A DNA stretch of 11,778 nucleotides from Methylobacterium sp. (GCA_020252865.1 JADCCH010000276.1:1-11778), one strand, 5' to 3'. Shown: positions 1 to 7,395, counted from the stretch's first letter. Numbers and translations: made by a program. The notes: generated by a model from the letters alone, not told the origin.

Positions 1-619
1 AGACCGGACGGATGGTCGTGGTGCCATGGGCGAGTGCGGCTACGGCCTGCGCGCCACCGATGCGGTAGATTTCATCCACGCCGCCCATTTCGGCCGCGGC
101 GAGCACCAGGGGCGAGACAATGCCATCCGGCGCCGGCACGACCATCACCAGCCGCTCGACGCCGGCGACCTTCGCCGGAATGGCGTTCATCAGCACGGAG
201 GACGGGTAGCTTGCCGAACCGCCGGGCACGTAAAGCCCCACGGCGGAGATCGCCGTCCAGCGCCAGCCGAGCTCCACGCCGAGCGGATCGGTGAAGCGCA
301 TATCGGAGGGCTTCTGCCGCTCATGGTAGAGGCGGATGCGGCTGGCCGCGAGTTCCAGCGCCCCGAGATCCGCTTCTGAACAGCGGGCGCGCGCCTGGGC
401 GAGTTCGTTCGCGCCCACACGCATTGGTGTCACTGTGTAATCGATGCGATCGAAGCGTCGGGAATAATCGGCGAGCGCGGCATCGCCGCGTGCGCGGACA
501 TCCGCGAGAATGGCTTCGGTTGCGCGGTTCACATCTTCGGAAGCCTCCCGCTTCAGGCCCAGAAGCGCCTGGAATCGCGGTTCGAAATCCGCATCTTGGG
601 TGGAAAGCCGAAACACCAT
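1..619 (-). CDS. hisD: Histidinol dehydrogenase, N-terminal part (3' end beyond window)
   Basis: HisD catalyses the last two steps of histidine synthesis, the NAD-dependent four-electron oxidation of L-histidinol to L-histidine, as a cytosolic zinc enzyme. I translated the reverse strand by hand from the ATG at 619. It starts MVFRLSTQDADFEPRF and runs 206 codons to the window edge without a stop. The family signature is clear: an early helix ending in VRARGDAALADYSRRFD, then WTAISAVGLYVPGG, SYPSSVLMNAIPAKVAGV, and IYRIGGAQAVAALAHGT, the region that forms the NAD-binding half. About half of the usual ~430 residues is present; the zinc and catalytic residues lie mostly in the missing part. A weak GGA sits 5 bases before the ATG, but conservation begins right after it, which supports this start. 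murA lies upstream on the same strand, but a terminator-like hairpin separates them, so co-transcription is doubtful. Confidence 0.95.
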   Translation of the reverse strand, partial: MVFRLSTQDADFEPRFQALLGLKREASEDVNRATEAILADVRARGDAALADYSRRFDRIDYTVTPMRVGANELAQARARCSEADLGALELAASRIRLYHERQKPSDMRFTDPLGVELGWRWTAISAVGLYVPGGSASYPSSVLMNAIPAKVAGVERLVMVVPAPDGIVSPLVLAAAEMGGVDEIYRIGGAQAVAALAHGTTTIRPV

Positions 620-663
620 GGTCGTCCAGAATCCGCGATCGCGCCGCCGAGAAGCCCAATCCT

Positions 664-692
664 CTGTTACCGGGCCAAAGGCGCGCCCGCAA
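664..692 (-). promoter_or_regulatory. Candidate sigma-70-type promoter for hisD
   Basis: On the minus strand, TTGCGG (687-692) is followed after 17 bases by TAACAG (664-669). This gives a usable housekeeping-like -35/-10 pair with optimal spacing. It lies between the murA terminator and the hisD ATG, and would give a leader of about 35-40 bases. The elements match the consensus only partly, so this is a guess from position and spacing. Confidence 0.35.
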
Positions 693-746
693 TGCGCGAA
701 AAAGGCAGGGCCGGTCTTCGCGCCGGAGCGTTCGCGGCCTTTCCAG

Positions 747-771
747 AAAAGGGCGCCCGGCGGCGCCTTTT
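747..771 (-). terminator. Rho-independent terminator after murA
   Basis: Seven bases past the murA stop, the minus strand reads AAAAGGCGCC, a short loop, then GGCGCCC followed by TTTT. The arms pair over about 10 positions with one bulged base. The GC-rich stem with a downstream U run is the usual intrinsic terminator form. The A and T flanks mirror each other, so it could also act weakly on the plus strand, where no gene ends nearby. It implies that murA and hisD are separate units. Confidence 0.7.
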
Positions 772-777
772 CCTGCA

Positions 778-2067
778 TCAGGCGCGAATGCGTTCCACCT
801 CAGCGCCGCAGCGCTGGAGCTTCGCCTCGAGCTGCTCGAACCCGCGATCGAGGTGATAGACGCGATTGATCATCGTCTCGCCCTCGGCTGCGAGCGCGGC
901 GATCACGAGGCTGACGGAAGCGCGCAGGTCCGTTGCCATGACCGGCGCCCCCTTGAGCACCGGTGTGCCTTCCACGATGGCGGTATCGCCATCGAGGCGG
1001 ATTTTTGCGCCGAAACGGGCGAGTTCCTGCACATGCATGAAGCGGTTTTCGAAGATGGTCTCGGTGATGCGCGCTGTGCCGTTGGCCTTGGTCATCAGCG
1101 CCATGAACTGCGCCTGGAGATCGGTCGGGAAGCCGGGGAAGGCTTCCGTTTCGAGGCTGACCGGCGCGATGCCATTGCCATTGCGGCGGATGCGGATGGA
1201 ATTCGTTTCGCTGGTGACGGTCGCGCCGGATTCCGCCAGTCGATCCAGGGCGGATTGCAGCAGGATCGGCTGCACATCGGTGAGCGTCACGTCGCCGCCG
1301 GCCATCGCGGCCGCAAAGGCATAGGTGCCGGCCTCGATGCGATCGGGCAGCACGCGGTGATGCGCGCCATGCAGCGAACCCACGCCCTCGACTTCAAGCG
1401 TCGAACTGTCGATGCCTGAAATCCTGGCACCCATCTTGACGAGGCAGCGGGCGAGGTCGCCTACTTCCGGCTCGCGCGCGGCATTGCGGATCACGCTGGT
1501 GCCCTGCGCGAGCACCGCAGCCATCAGCGCCGTATGCGTGCCGCCGACCGTCACCTTCGGGAAATCGATCTCGCCACCCTTGAGGCCATTCCTGGCGCTT
1601 GCCAGCACATAGCCGCCTTCGATCTCGATCTCGGCACCGAGCTTCTCGAGCGCCATGAGCAAGAGGTCGACCGGGCGCGTGCCGATGGCGCAGCCCCCGG
1701 GCAGCGACACTTTCGCTTCACCCATGCGCGCGAGAAGCGGCGCGATGACCCAGAAGCTCGCGCGCATCTGCGAGACGAGTTCATAGGGCGCGGTGGTATC
1801 GACGATGGCGGCCGCGTTGAGCTTCACCGTTTCGCCATCCTCGTCGCGCTCGCCGACGCGTTTGCCCGCGACCATGACATCCACGCCATGATTGCCGAGG
1901 ATGCGCTTCAGCATCCGCACATCGGAAAGGCGCGGCACATTGTCGAGAACGAGCGTCTCCGGCGTCAGCAGGCTCGCGATCATCAGCGGCAGGGCCGCGT
2001 TCTTCGCGCCGGAAATCGGGATCGTGCCGTTCAGCTTGGCTCCGCCCACGATCCTGATTCGATCCAT
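778..2067 (-). CDS. murA: UDP-N-acetylglucosamine 1-carboxyvinyltransferase (MurA)
   Basis: MurA transfers enolpyruvate from phosphoenolpyruvate to UDP-GlcNAc in the cytosol, the first committed step of peptidoglycan synthesis, and is the fosfomycin target. The 429-residue product is normal family length. It opens [20 protein letters not shown], with the UDP-GlcNAc-binding Lys-Asn pair at 22-23. The fosfomycin-reactive catalytic cysteine is at residue 126 in [11 protein letters not shown], so a Cys-type enzyme is predicted, with no Cys-to-Asp change of the kind found in intrinsically resistant species. The FPTDLQAQF motif carries the conserved aspartate, and [10 protein letters not shown] is also present. 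The frame stays open 19 codons further upstream, but that extension does not fit the family. The chosen ATG has a perfect AAGGAG (2076-2081) 8 bases ahead. A small gene ends between this ribosome binding site and the start, suggesting translational coupling. Confidence 0.97.
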   Translation of the reverse strand: MDRIRIVGGAKLNGTIPISGAKNAALPLMIASLLTPETLVLDNVPRLSDVRMLKRILGNHGVDVMVAGKRVGERDEDGETVKLNAAAIVDTTAPYELVSQMRASFWVIAPLLARMGEAKVSLPGGCAIGTRPVDLLLMALEKLGAEIEIEGGYVLASARNGLKGGEIDFPKVTVGGTHTALMAAVLAQGTSVIRNAAREPEVGDLARCLVKMGARISGIDSSTLEVEGVGSLHGAHHRVLPDRIEAGTYAFAAAMAGGDVTLTDVQPILLQSALDRLAESGATVTSETNSIRIRRNGNGIAPVSLETEAFPGFPTDLQAQFMALMTKANGTARITETIFENRFMHVQELARFGAKIRLDGDTAIVEGTPVLKGAPVMATDLRASVSLVIAALAAEGETMINRVYHLDRGFEQLEAKLQRCGAEVERIRA

Positions 2068-2072
2068 GAGGC

Positions 2073-2309
2073 TCACTCCTTGTTCGGTTTGCGCTCGTCT
2101 GCCACGGGAGGGCCGGAATGGCAAACCGGCTCCTGGTCTGCCCCCTTATCGCCTTTGGATGGCAGTTCGGGCGAATGAGTGGCATGGGCCTCCGCCGCCT
2201 TGCGCTGGCGGGCCTGCTCCTTCCGCTTGCGCAAATTGTCGCGCAGGGCTTGCGCCAAACGCGCCGCGCGCTCCTTTTCCGCCGGACCGGCCTTGATCTT
2301 TTCGTTCAT
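2073..2309 (-). CDS. Small charged hypothetical protein upstream of murA
   Basis: This 78-residue product has no function I can name. Residues 1-42 are dense in Lys, Arg, Glu and Ala ([19 protein letters not shown], then [12 protein letters not shown]) and should form a long amphipathic basic helix. Residues 43-78 are polar and rich in Pro, Ser, Gly and Asp, so probably disordered. There is no signal peptide or membrane segment. The ATG at 2309 follows an AAGGCGGA stretch that can serve as a close-spaced ribosome binding site. Its TGA (2073-2075) directly follows the murA AAGGAG, which encodes its last codons, and lies 5 bases before the murA ATG. That tight arrangement, together with typical codon use, supports a real gene. 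I recall similar short basic ORFs beside murA in other alphaproteobacteria, but could not check this. Confidence 0.7.
   Translation of the reverse strand: MNEKIKAGPAEKERAARLAQALRDNLRKRKEQARQRKAAEAHATHSPELPSKGDKGADQEPVCHSGPPVADERKPNKE
2076..2081 (-). promoter_or_regulatory. murA ribosome binding site inside the upstream small gene
   Basis: AAGGAG on the minus strand lies 8 bases ahead of the murA ATG at 2067. It fixes that start against the longer open frame. The same bases encode the last Lys-Glu codons of the 78-residue protein, so ribosomes ending that gene terminate directly on the murA initiation region. Confidence 0.85.
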
Positions 2310-2351
2310 TCCGCCTTGTTCCTGCGCGAGAGATGCTTGCGCCGTGTCAAT

Positions 2352-2411
2352 GCCCAGACCTCAGGCGAGAGGCAAGACTGGGCTTGGGTGCATTTTGCCC
2401 CATCCGGGGCA
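2352..2411. other. Inverted repeats in the hemA leader / divergent intergenic region
   Basis: Two hairpin-capable elements fill the space between the divergent small gene and hemA. The first pairs GCCCAG (2352-2357) with CTGGGC (2378-2383) and has CCTC/GAGG nested inside. The second is a perfect TGCCCC-ATCC-GGGGCA (2396-2411) that ends 20 bases before the hemA TTG. GGGC at 2380-2383 could pair instead with GCCC at 2397-2400, so the two structures may compete. Whether these act as operators in DNA or as RNA structure is unknown. No convincing -35/-10 pair for hemA was seen nearby. Confidence 0.45.
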
Positions 2412-2431
2412 CGACATAGGGTTGATTCGCT

Positions 2432-3670
2432 TTGTTCAATTACGCGAAAGCCTTCCGCGCCGTCCGGCAGACGCTCGAAAGCGAGCGTCGCTACCGCGTT
2501 TTTCAGGAAATCGCCCGCGACAGCGCCCGTTTTCCCTTCGCCAACTGGAACGGGCCGGCCGGCCCGCGCGAGGTCACGGTCTGGTGCACGAATGATTATC
2601 TCGGCATGGGCCGCCACCCGGATGTGATCGCGGCGATGGTCGAAGCCGCCGAGAACGGCTCGGTGGGCGCGGGCGGCACGCGCAACATTTCCGGCAATTC
2701 CTCCGCGATCGTGGCGCTTGAGGAAGAGCTTGCAAGCCTGCACGGCAAGCAAGCGGCTCTCGTTTTCTCCTCGGGCTATGTCGCGAACCAGTCAGCGATC
2801 GCTGCCATCGGCGGCGCATTGCCCGATTGCGTGATCCTCTCGGACCGTGAGAACCACAATTCCATGATCGAGGGGGTGCGCCGCGCGAATCGCGAGCGCG
2901 TGATCTTCCCGCATAATGATCTCGAGGCGCTCGGGAAAATGCTGGCCGGGATCGCGCCGGAGCGCCCCAAGCTCATTGTCTTCGAGAGCGTCTATTCGAT
3001 GGATGGCGATGTCTCGCCCATCGGCGAGATCTGCGCGCTCGCCCGGAAACATGGCGCCATGACCTATATCGACGAGGTTCATGCCGTGGGGCTCTATGGC
3101 CAGCATGGCGCGGGCTATGCCGAGGAATCGGGCACGATGGGCGAACTCGATGTCATCCAGGGCACGCTCGGCAAGGGGTTCGGCTGCTTCGGCGGCTATA
3201 TCGCGGCGAGCCGCGAGGTGGTGGATGCCGTGCGTTCCACCGCGCAGGGATTCATCTTCACCACCGCCCTGCCCCCGCCCGTGGCGGCCGCGGCGCGAGC
3301 TTCCATCCGGCATCTGAAGCAATCCGGTGCGGAGCGTCTGGCCCAGCGCCGGCAGGTGGAACGCACCAAGGCCCGGCTGGCCGAGGTCGGCATTCCCGTG
3401 CTCGACAACCCCACCCATATCGTCCCGGTGATGGTGCGCGATTCCGCCAAGGCCAAGGAAGCCAGCGACCTGTTGCTGGAGCGCCACAACCTCTACATCC
3501 AGCCGATCAACTTCCCCACCGTGCCGCGCGGCACAGAGCGCCTGCGTGTGACGCCGACGCCCTTCCACACCGATGCGATGATCGACCATCTGGTGGAGGC
3601 GCTGGTCGATGTGTTCGATGCGCTCGATCTCCCGCGCGAGAATCTCAAGCACCGCCTCGCGGCGGAATGA
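2432..3670 (+). CDS. hemA: 5-aminolevulinate synthase (C4 / Shemin pathway)
   Basis: This PLP enzyme condenses glycine with succinyl-CoA to give 5-aminolevulinate, CoA and CO2, the entry step for heme and other tetrapyrroles in alphaproteobacteria. The 412-residue product has normal length. Visible motifs are YRVF at 21-24, the glycine loop [10 protein letters not shown] at 79-88, IDEVHAVG with Asp214 (pairs with the PLP ring nitrogen in this fold) and His217, and [15 protein letters not shown] with the Schiff-base Lys248, the same number as in the Rhodobacter capsulatus enzyme. FTTALPP and the C-terminal [18 protein letters not shown] are also typical. The FTTALPP and GTLGKGF context separates it from 2-amino-3-ketobutyrate CoA ligase and KAPA synthase. 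The start is TTG: an in-frame TGA at 2423-2425 excludes anything upstream, and the next in-frame ATG is near residue 59. AGGG at 2418-2421 is the likely ribosome binding site, with long spacing. The gene is monocistronic and ends at a strong terminator. Confidence 0.96.
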   Translation: MFNYAKAFRAVRQTLESERRYRVFQEIARDSARFPFANWNGPAGPREVTVWCTNDYLGMGRHPDVIAAMVEAAENGSVGAGGTRNISGNSSAIVALEEELASLHGKQAALVFSSGYVANQSAIAAIGGALPDCVILSDRENHNSMIEGVRRANRERVIFPHNDLEALGKMLAGIAPERPKLIVFESVYSMDGDVSPIGEICALARKHGAMTYIDEVHAVGLYGQHGAGYAEESGTMGELDVIQGTLGKGFGCFGGYIAASREVVDAVRSTAQGFIFTTALPPPVAAAARASIRHLKQSGAERLAQRRQVERTKARLAEVGIPVLDNPTHIVPVMVRDSAKAKEASDLLLERHNLYIQPINFPTVPRGTERLRVTPTPFHTDAMIDHLVEALVDVFDALDLPRENLKHRLAAE

Positions 3671-3696
3671 GACTGGAAAACCCCATTCCCGAGACG

Positions 3697-3723
3697 AAAA
3701 AGCCGGGCCTGACCCGGCTTTTT
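3697..3723. terminator. Bidirectional intrinsic terminator between hemA and the phasin gene
   Basis: A perfect 11-base inverted repeat, AAAAAGCCGGG and CCCGGCTTTTT, encloses the 5-base loop CCTGA. The A run and T run flank a GC-rich stem, so the structure ends transcripts from either side. It sits 26 bases after the hemA stop and 19 bases from the stop of the convergent phasin gene. Confidence 0.93.
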
Positions 3724-3742
3724 CATGCGCGCGGCTCTAGTC

Positions 3743-4216
3743 TCACTTCTTGAAGGGGGCCTTGGAGGCCGCATCCTTCGCCGCAGCCACCGTTTTCTCC
3801 ACGGCGTCGCGGGCCTTGTCCTGTGCCTTGCGGGTTTCGTTCACGATGTCGGCTGCGGCGGCGCGGGTTTGCGCCTGCAGGGCCTGCCCGGCATCCTGGA
3901 TTTGCCCGCGCAGGGTTGCGAAACTCTGCGTCATGTATTCGGTCTGGAGCTTCATGACCTCGTCGATCGACTTCGCGCGAACAAGGTTGGCCGCGAGTTC
4001 GAAGGCGGCGTTCACGTTCTGCTCGGTAAAGGCCATCGCCTTGCGGCGCATTTCCAGCGCCTGCTTCTGGGCGTTGCCGGCTTTCTCGTCGATACCGCGC
4101 GCGGCTTCGTCAGCGGCCTGCATCATTTTTTCGAAACCGGTCTTGGCCTGCTTGACGCTGCTGTCCATCGCCTTGCGGACCTCATCCGGCACGTTGAGCG
4201 GCTGTCCGTTTGTCAT
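3743..4216 (-). CDS. Phasin family protein
   Basis: Phasins coat polyhydroxyalkanoate granules in the cytoplasm and control their number and size; some also bind DNA or act as chaperones. The 157-residue product lacks a signal peptide and is almost entirely helical and rich in Ala, Lys, Gln and Glu. The phasin-type core includes AMDSSVKQAKTGFEKMMQAA at 16-35, NVNAAFELAANLVRAKS and EVMKLQTEYMTQSFATL, followed by an AQTRAAAADIV region. The C-terminus is a lysine/alanine repeat-like tail (DAVEKTVAAAKDAASKAPFKK region), as in DNA- or membrane-binding helices. The frame is open 44 codons further upstream, but AAGGAG (4223-4228) sits 6 bases before this ATG and the upstream residues look non-coding. 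No phaC, phaR or phaZ gene lies in the window, so the link to polymer granules rests on family resemblance alone. Confidence 0.85.
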   Translation of the reverse strand: MTNGQPLNVPDEVRKAMDSSVKQAKTGFEKMMQAADEAARGIDEKAGNAQKQALEMRRKAMAFTEQNVNAAFELAANLVRAKSIDEVMKLQTEYMTQSFATLRGQIQDAGQALQAQTRAAAADIVNETRKAQDKARDAVEKTVAAAKDAASKAPFKK

Positions 4217-4233
4217 GTCTTTCTCCTTCCCGC

Positions 4234-4258
4234 GCCGGCCGAACTCCTTCAGGCCGGC
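4234..4258 (-). other. Hairpin in the phasin 5' leader
   Basis: GCCGGCC (4252-4258 read on the minus strand) pairs with GGCCGGC (4234-4240) around an 11-base loop containing GAAGGAG. It lies just 5' of the true ribosome binding site, so it could affect mRNA stability or access. The loop carries a second Shine-Dalgarno-like sequence with no start codon in reach. Function is unproven. Confidence 0.4.
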
Positions 4259-4276
4259 TTGCCCTGACGCTTGAGC

Positions 4277-4306
4277 ACCATAACACCGTTCCTGCCCGCG
4301 CGTTAA
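4277..4306 (-). promoter_or_regulatory. Candidate promoter for the phasin gene
   Basis: On the minus strand, TTAACG (4301-4306) and TATGGT (4277-4282) are spaced by 18 bases, about 60 bases before the phasin start. Both match the sigma-70 consensus partly (4 of 6 each). This is the best pair I found in the divergent region for this direction. Confidence 0.35.
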
Positions 4307-4372
4307 GGATGTTTCCGCTTTCCCGCGTGGAGAACTGCGGTCCTGCATGGACCTTGCTTCCCTCCGGATTTA

Positions 4373-4402
4373 TTGAAAAACGGTAAAGAGCTGTCTCAGA
4401 AT
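4373..4402 (+). promoter_or_regulatory. Candidate promoter for the PdhS-like kinase gene
   Basis: TTGAAA (4373-4378) is followed by 18 bases and CAGAAT (4397-4402), which would put transcription start about 40 bases ahead of the ATG at 4450. The local A-rich stretch in otherwise GC-rich DNA supports a promoter, but the -10 match is modest. A cell-cycle regulator site (CtrA-type TTAA-N7-TTAA) was looked for and not seen. Confidence 0.3.
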
Positions 4403-4449
4403 GGGTCAGCTTGTGGCCAGGAACGGTTGTGGTGGCGTAAGAGGTTGGT

Positions 4450-7395
4450 ATGGCGAGCGAGTCCACGACCCGAATTCAGCACATTCTGGCAGACCGGCTG
4501 GGAGCCGAGGCGGCGCTTCTTCTCGCCGAAACGCCGCATGGCGCGATGCTTCTGGGAACGGAAGGCCTGATCTGGGCGAATGAGCCAGCCAGCAACGGCC
4601 TCGGTTTGGCGCTTGAAACCCTGCTGGCTCGCGGGCTTCCGGCCTCCGCGCCGGGCACCCGGCGGCTGGAAAGCCTGCTGGCGGGCACGCCTTCCTCCGC
4701 ACCCAGCCTCGAACGCCTGCGCTTCTTCGTCGGCCTTCGGGGCGTGATGCGCCTTGCCGGCTGCCGTCGCCTCACCTTGGCCAATGGCAAAGCGGGGCTG
4801 CTTGTCGTTTTCCTGGATGAAGAGCCGAATCCTGCCGAACCGTGCCGCTGGCCGAAGCCCCTGCTGATGGCCGAGCCCATGCCAAAGGTCATGCCCGAGA
4901 GCCTGGCCGAGGAAATCCCCCCGGCGGCAGAAGCCATGGCGGCCGCTCAGCCGCCGGCCCTGGTTCCTTCCGTGCCTCTTGGGCTCGGCGAGCCCGAGGG
5001 CGTGCGCCAGTCGCGCCGCTTCCTGTTCTCGCTGGATGCCAAGGGTCGGGTCCTGAGCGTCACGCCCCCGCTGGCGGAAACCGTCGGGGTTCTGTCTGCG
5101 GCGATTGAGGGTCAGCTCCTTCCCGATGTGCTGCGACGCCATGACGAGGCAGCCGCCGATCGAGTGACCGAGGCTCTGGCCGCCGGCGAAACCTTCTCGG
5201 GCATTCGGGTCATCTGGCCGGTCGATGGCCGGACGGCCTTCGTGCCGGTGGATCTCTCCGCCCTGCCGCTTGTCAGCACGCAGGAGGGCCTGACCGGGTT
5301 TTCCGGCTTCGGGCATTGCCGCATCGATCAGGCCCGGATCGAGCTGGTCCCCGTTCCTCGGGATGAAGCCCCGGAGGCCGGGGAGGCGGCATCCGAGGAC
5401 ACGCCAGCTCCAGCTTTCGTTGCCGATTTTCTGACGATGGATGTCGTTGAGACTGCAGAGGCACCGGAAAATGAACAGCCGGTCGAACATTTGCCGGAGC
5501 AGCCTGGCCAGCTCGCGGCAGACATGGCCGAAGGCGAAAGCGCCAGGGAAGCCCCGTTCGCCGAGACCGACGAGCCCGCGTCGGGCCCGGCATCGTTCGA
5601 TAAGGTCGCGGCCGATCTGGAAGCTTTCGTGCGCGAGCAGGTGCGAGACGCGTCGCCGCCGCCTGTCGCCCCGCAGGCCCTCGAGCCATCCGACGAGGAT
5701 GCGAAGATCGTTTCGTTGCGCACGGGGCAGCCCACTCAACCCATGCCCGGCTTTAGGCGGCAGGGCCTCTCGATGACCGAGCGCAATGCGTTCCGCGAAA
5801 TCGCCAAGGCGCTGGGCGCTCGCTTCGACGAGGACACGCCACCGCCCGCCGAGATGCCCGCGCCACAAACTTCGCGCGCCGGGGCGCCGCAGATGACGCC
5901 CCCGGCCACCCTCGCCGGAACTCCGCCGGGCCTGCTCGATCGTTTGCCGATCGGCCTGCTGGTGCTGCGTGGCGATGAGGCGCTTTTCGCGAACCGAACG
6001 CTGCTCGATCTGACAGGCTACGCTGATCTCGCGCAGTTCCGCGCGGAGGATGGCACCCGCGCCATCTTCCGGAAGGGCGTGCGCCCGCGCGAGTCGACCG
6101 GTTCCATCGAGAGCGTGGTGCTGACGAGCCGCGAAGGCGAGATCATGCCGGTGGATGCGCATCTCCAGCTCGTGGATTGGGAAGGATCGCCCGCGACGCT
6201 CATCTCCCTGCGCCGGGCGGTGGAGCTGGAGCAGGGCAGGGCCATGCGCAGCGTGGCACAGGATCTCACGCGCGCCCGCGCAGACATCACCGAACTTCGC
6301 GCCATCCTCGATACCGCGACCGATGGAGTCGCTATCCTCGACGAAAAGGGCTCGATCCTCGGCCTGAACGGGGCCGCGCAGGCGCTGTTCGGCGTGGAGC
6401 AAAACGAAATCGTGGGTGAAAGCTTCACCCATCTCCTGCATCGCGACAGCCATGCCGAAGCGCTCGATTACCTTGAGGGCATGCGCAGCGCCTCCGGCAT
6501 GCGCTCGGTCTTCAACGATGGCCGCGAAATTTCGGGGCGCGAGAAGAAGGGCGGCCGGATTCCGCTCTTCATGACTCTCGGGCGCATCTCGGACGAGGAG
6601 CCCAAGCGGTTCTGCGCTGTGCTGCGCGACATGACCGCCTGGAAACGCGCGGAAGCGGGCCTCACCGAGGCTCGGCAGGCCGCCGAGATGGCAAATGCCA
6701 AGAAGGGCGATTTTCTCGCGAAGATCAGCCACGAGATCCGCACGCCGATGAACGCGATCATCGGCTTCGCCGACCTGATGCAGGAGGAGCGCCTCGGCCC
6801 CCTCGGCAATCCGAAATACAAGGAATATCTAGGGGATATCCGCACATCCGGCCAGCATGTCGTGAGCCTTGTGAACGACCTGCTCGATCTTGCGAAGATC
6901 GAGGCGGGCCGGATGGAGCTGAACTTTGCCGCGATCGACCTCAACGCGATCGTCGCGAGCACCGTGGCGCTGATCCAACCGCAGGCGACGCAGAATCGCG
7001 TTCTCGTGCGCACACAACTCGCGCAGAACTTGCCGCCTGTCGTGGCAGACGAGCGCTCGATCCGCCAGATCGTGCTCAACATGCTCTCGAATGCCACGCG
7101 TTTCACCGAAGCGGGAGGTCAGGTGATCGTCTCGACCTCGATGCTCGCGACCGGCGAGGTGGCGATCCGAATCCGCGATACCGGTATCGGCATGACCGTG
7201 AACGAGATCGAGCAGGCGCTGGAGCCTTTTCGTCAGGTCGGGCGCGACCGCGCGAAGGGCGGGACCGGACTCGGCTTGCCGCTCACCAAGGCGCTGGTGG
7301 AGGCCAACCGCGCGAATTTCGACATTTCCTCGAAGCCGGGCGAGGGCACGATGGTGGAGATAACCTTCCCGCCAACGCGTGTGCTGGCGGAGTAA
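4450..7395 (+). CDS. pdhS: Multi-PAS sensor histidine kinase, PdhS-like (PleC/DivJ family)
   Basis: The 981-residue product should be a cytoplasmic histidine kinase/phosphatase; no membrane segment is visible. Rough layout: PAS-like region 1-125; second PAS-like region 188-295 ending GFSGFGHCRI; a proline-, alanine- and glutamate-rich linker 296-490; a third PAS-like region from 496; a short coiled stretch near 590-617; PAS 618-735; HisKA with phosphoacceptor His761 in KISHEIRTPMNAIIGFADLM; HATPase 860-978 with the N box (LNMLSNATRFT, Asn881), the G1 box DTGIGM (Asp910) and the G2 box GGTGLGLPL (about 937-945). The stretches QPQATQNRVLVRTQLA, LPPVVADERSIRQIVLNML and LTKALVEANRANFDI match what I recall of PdhS, which in Brucella localises to a pole and acts on DivK. 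The start has AAGAGG 5 bases upstream. Partner and substrate are inferred; no response regulator lies nearby. The symbol is by family resemblance. Confidence 0.85.
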   Translation: MASESTTRIQHILADRLGAEAALLLAETPHGAMLLGTEGLIWANEPASNGLGLALETLLARGLPASAPGTRRLESLLAGTPSSAPSLERLRFFVGLRGVMRLAGCRRLTLANGKAGLLVVFLDEEPNPAEPCRWPKPLLMAEPMPKVMPESLAEEIPPAAEAMAAAQPPALVPSVPLGLGEPEGVRQSRRFLFSLDAKGRVLSVTPPLAETVGVLSAAIEGQLLPDVLRRHDEAAADRVTEALAAGETFSGIRVIWPVDGRTAFVPVDLSALPLVSTQEGLTGFSGFGHCRIDQARIELVPVPRDEAPEAGEAASEDTPAPAFVADFLTMDVVETAEAPENEQPVEHLPEQPGQLAADMAEGESAREAPFAETDEPASGPASFDKVAADLEAFVREQVRDASPPPVAPQALEPSDEDAKIVSLRTGQPTQPMPGFRRQGLSMTERNAFREIAKALGARFDEDTPPPAEMPAPQTSRAGAPQMTPPATLAGTPPGLLDRLPIGLLVLRGDEALFANRTLLDLTGYADLAQFRAEDGTRAIFRKGVRPRESTGSIESVVLTSREGEIMPVDAHLQLVDWEGSPATLISLRRAVELEQGRAMRSVAQDLTRARADITELRAILDTATDGVAILDEKGSILGLNGAAQALFGVEQNEIVGESFTHLLHRDSHAEALDYLEGMRSASGMRSVFNDGREISGREKKGGRIPLFMTLGRISDEEPKRFCAVLRDMTAWKRAEAGLTEARQAAEMANAKKGDFLAKISHEIRTPMNAIIGFADLMQEERLGPLGNPKYKEYLGDIRTSGQHVVSLVNDLLDLAKIEAGRMELNFAAIDLNAIVASTVALIQPQATQNRVLVRTQLAQNLPPVVADERSIRQIVLNMLSNATRFTEAGGQVIVSTSMLATGEVAIRIRDTGIGMTVNEIEQALEPFRQVGRDRAKGGTGLGLPLTKALVEANRANFDISSKPGEGTMVEITFPPTRVLAE

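Noticed and set aside
424..1419. 331-codon plus-strand open frame across hisD and murA
   Set aside because: Shadow of two well-supported minus-strand genes; it even crosses the murA terminator, and the product resembles no family.
2322..2350. Perfect TTGACA on the minus strand as -35 for the small gene/murA unit
   Set aside because: No acceptable -10 lies 16-18 bases downstream (GCGCAG at 17), and a start from it would remove most of the ribosome binding site before the ATG at 2309. It may be part of another promoter type, but I cannot support it.
2422..2439. TTGA-N10-TCAA inverted repeat at the hemA start, considered as an FNR/FixK-type site
   Set aside because: FNR-type sites are TTGAT-N4-ATCAA. 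The spacing here is four bases too long, and the site would overlap the start codon.
2792..3652. 286-codon minus-strand open frame inside hemA
   Set aside because: Antisense shadow of hemA with His/Arg/Asp-rich composition and no motif.
4217..4348. N-terminal extension of the phasin frame (44 extra codons)
   Set aside because: The extension contains the leader hairpin and ribosome binding site, and its sequence does not resemble phasins. The ATG at 4216 has an ideal AAGGAG.
4396..6732. 778-codon open frame antisense to the PdhS-like kinase
   Set aside because: It is the opposite-strand shadow of a GC-rich gene. The translation is rich in Arg, Gly, His and Ala with no recognisable domain, while the plus strand encodes clear PAS and HisKA motifs across the same bases.
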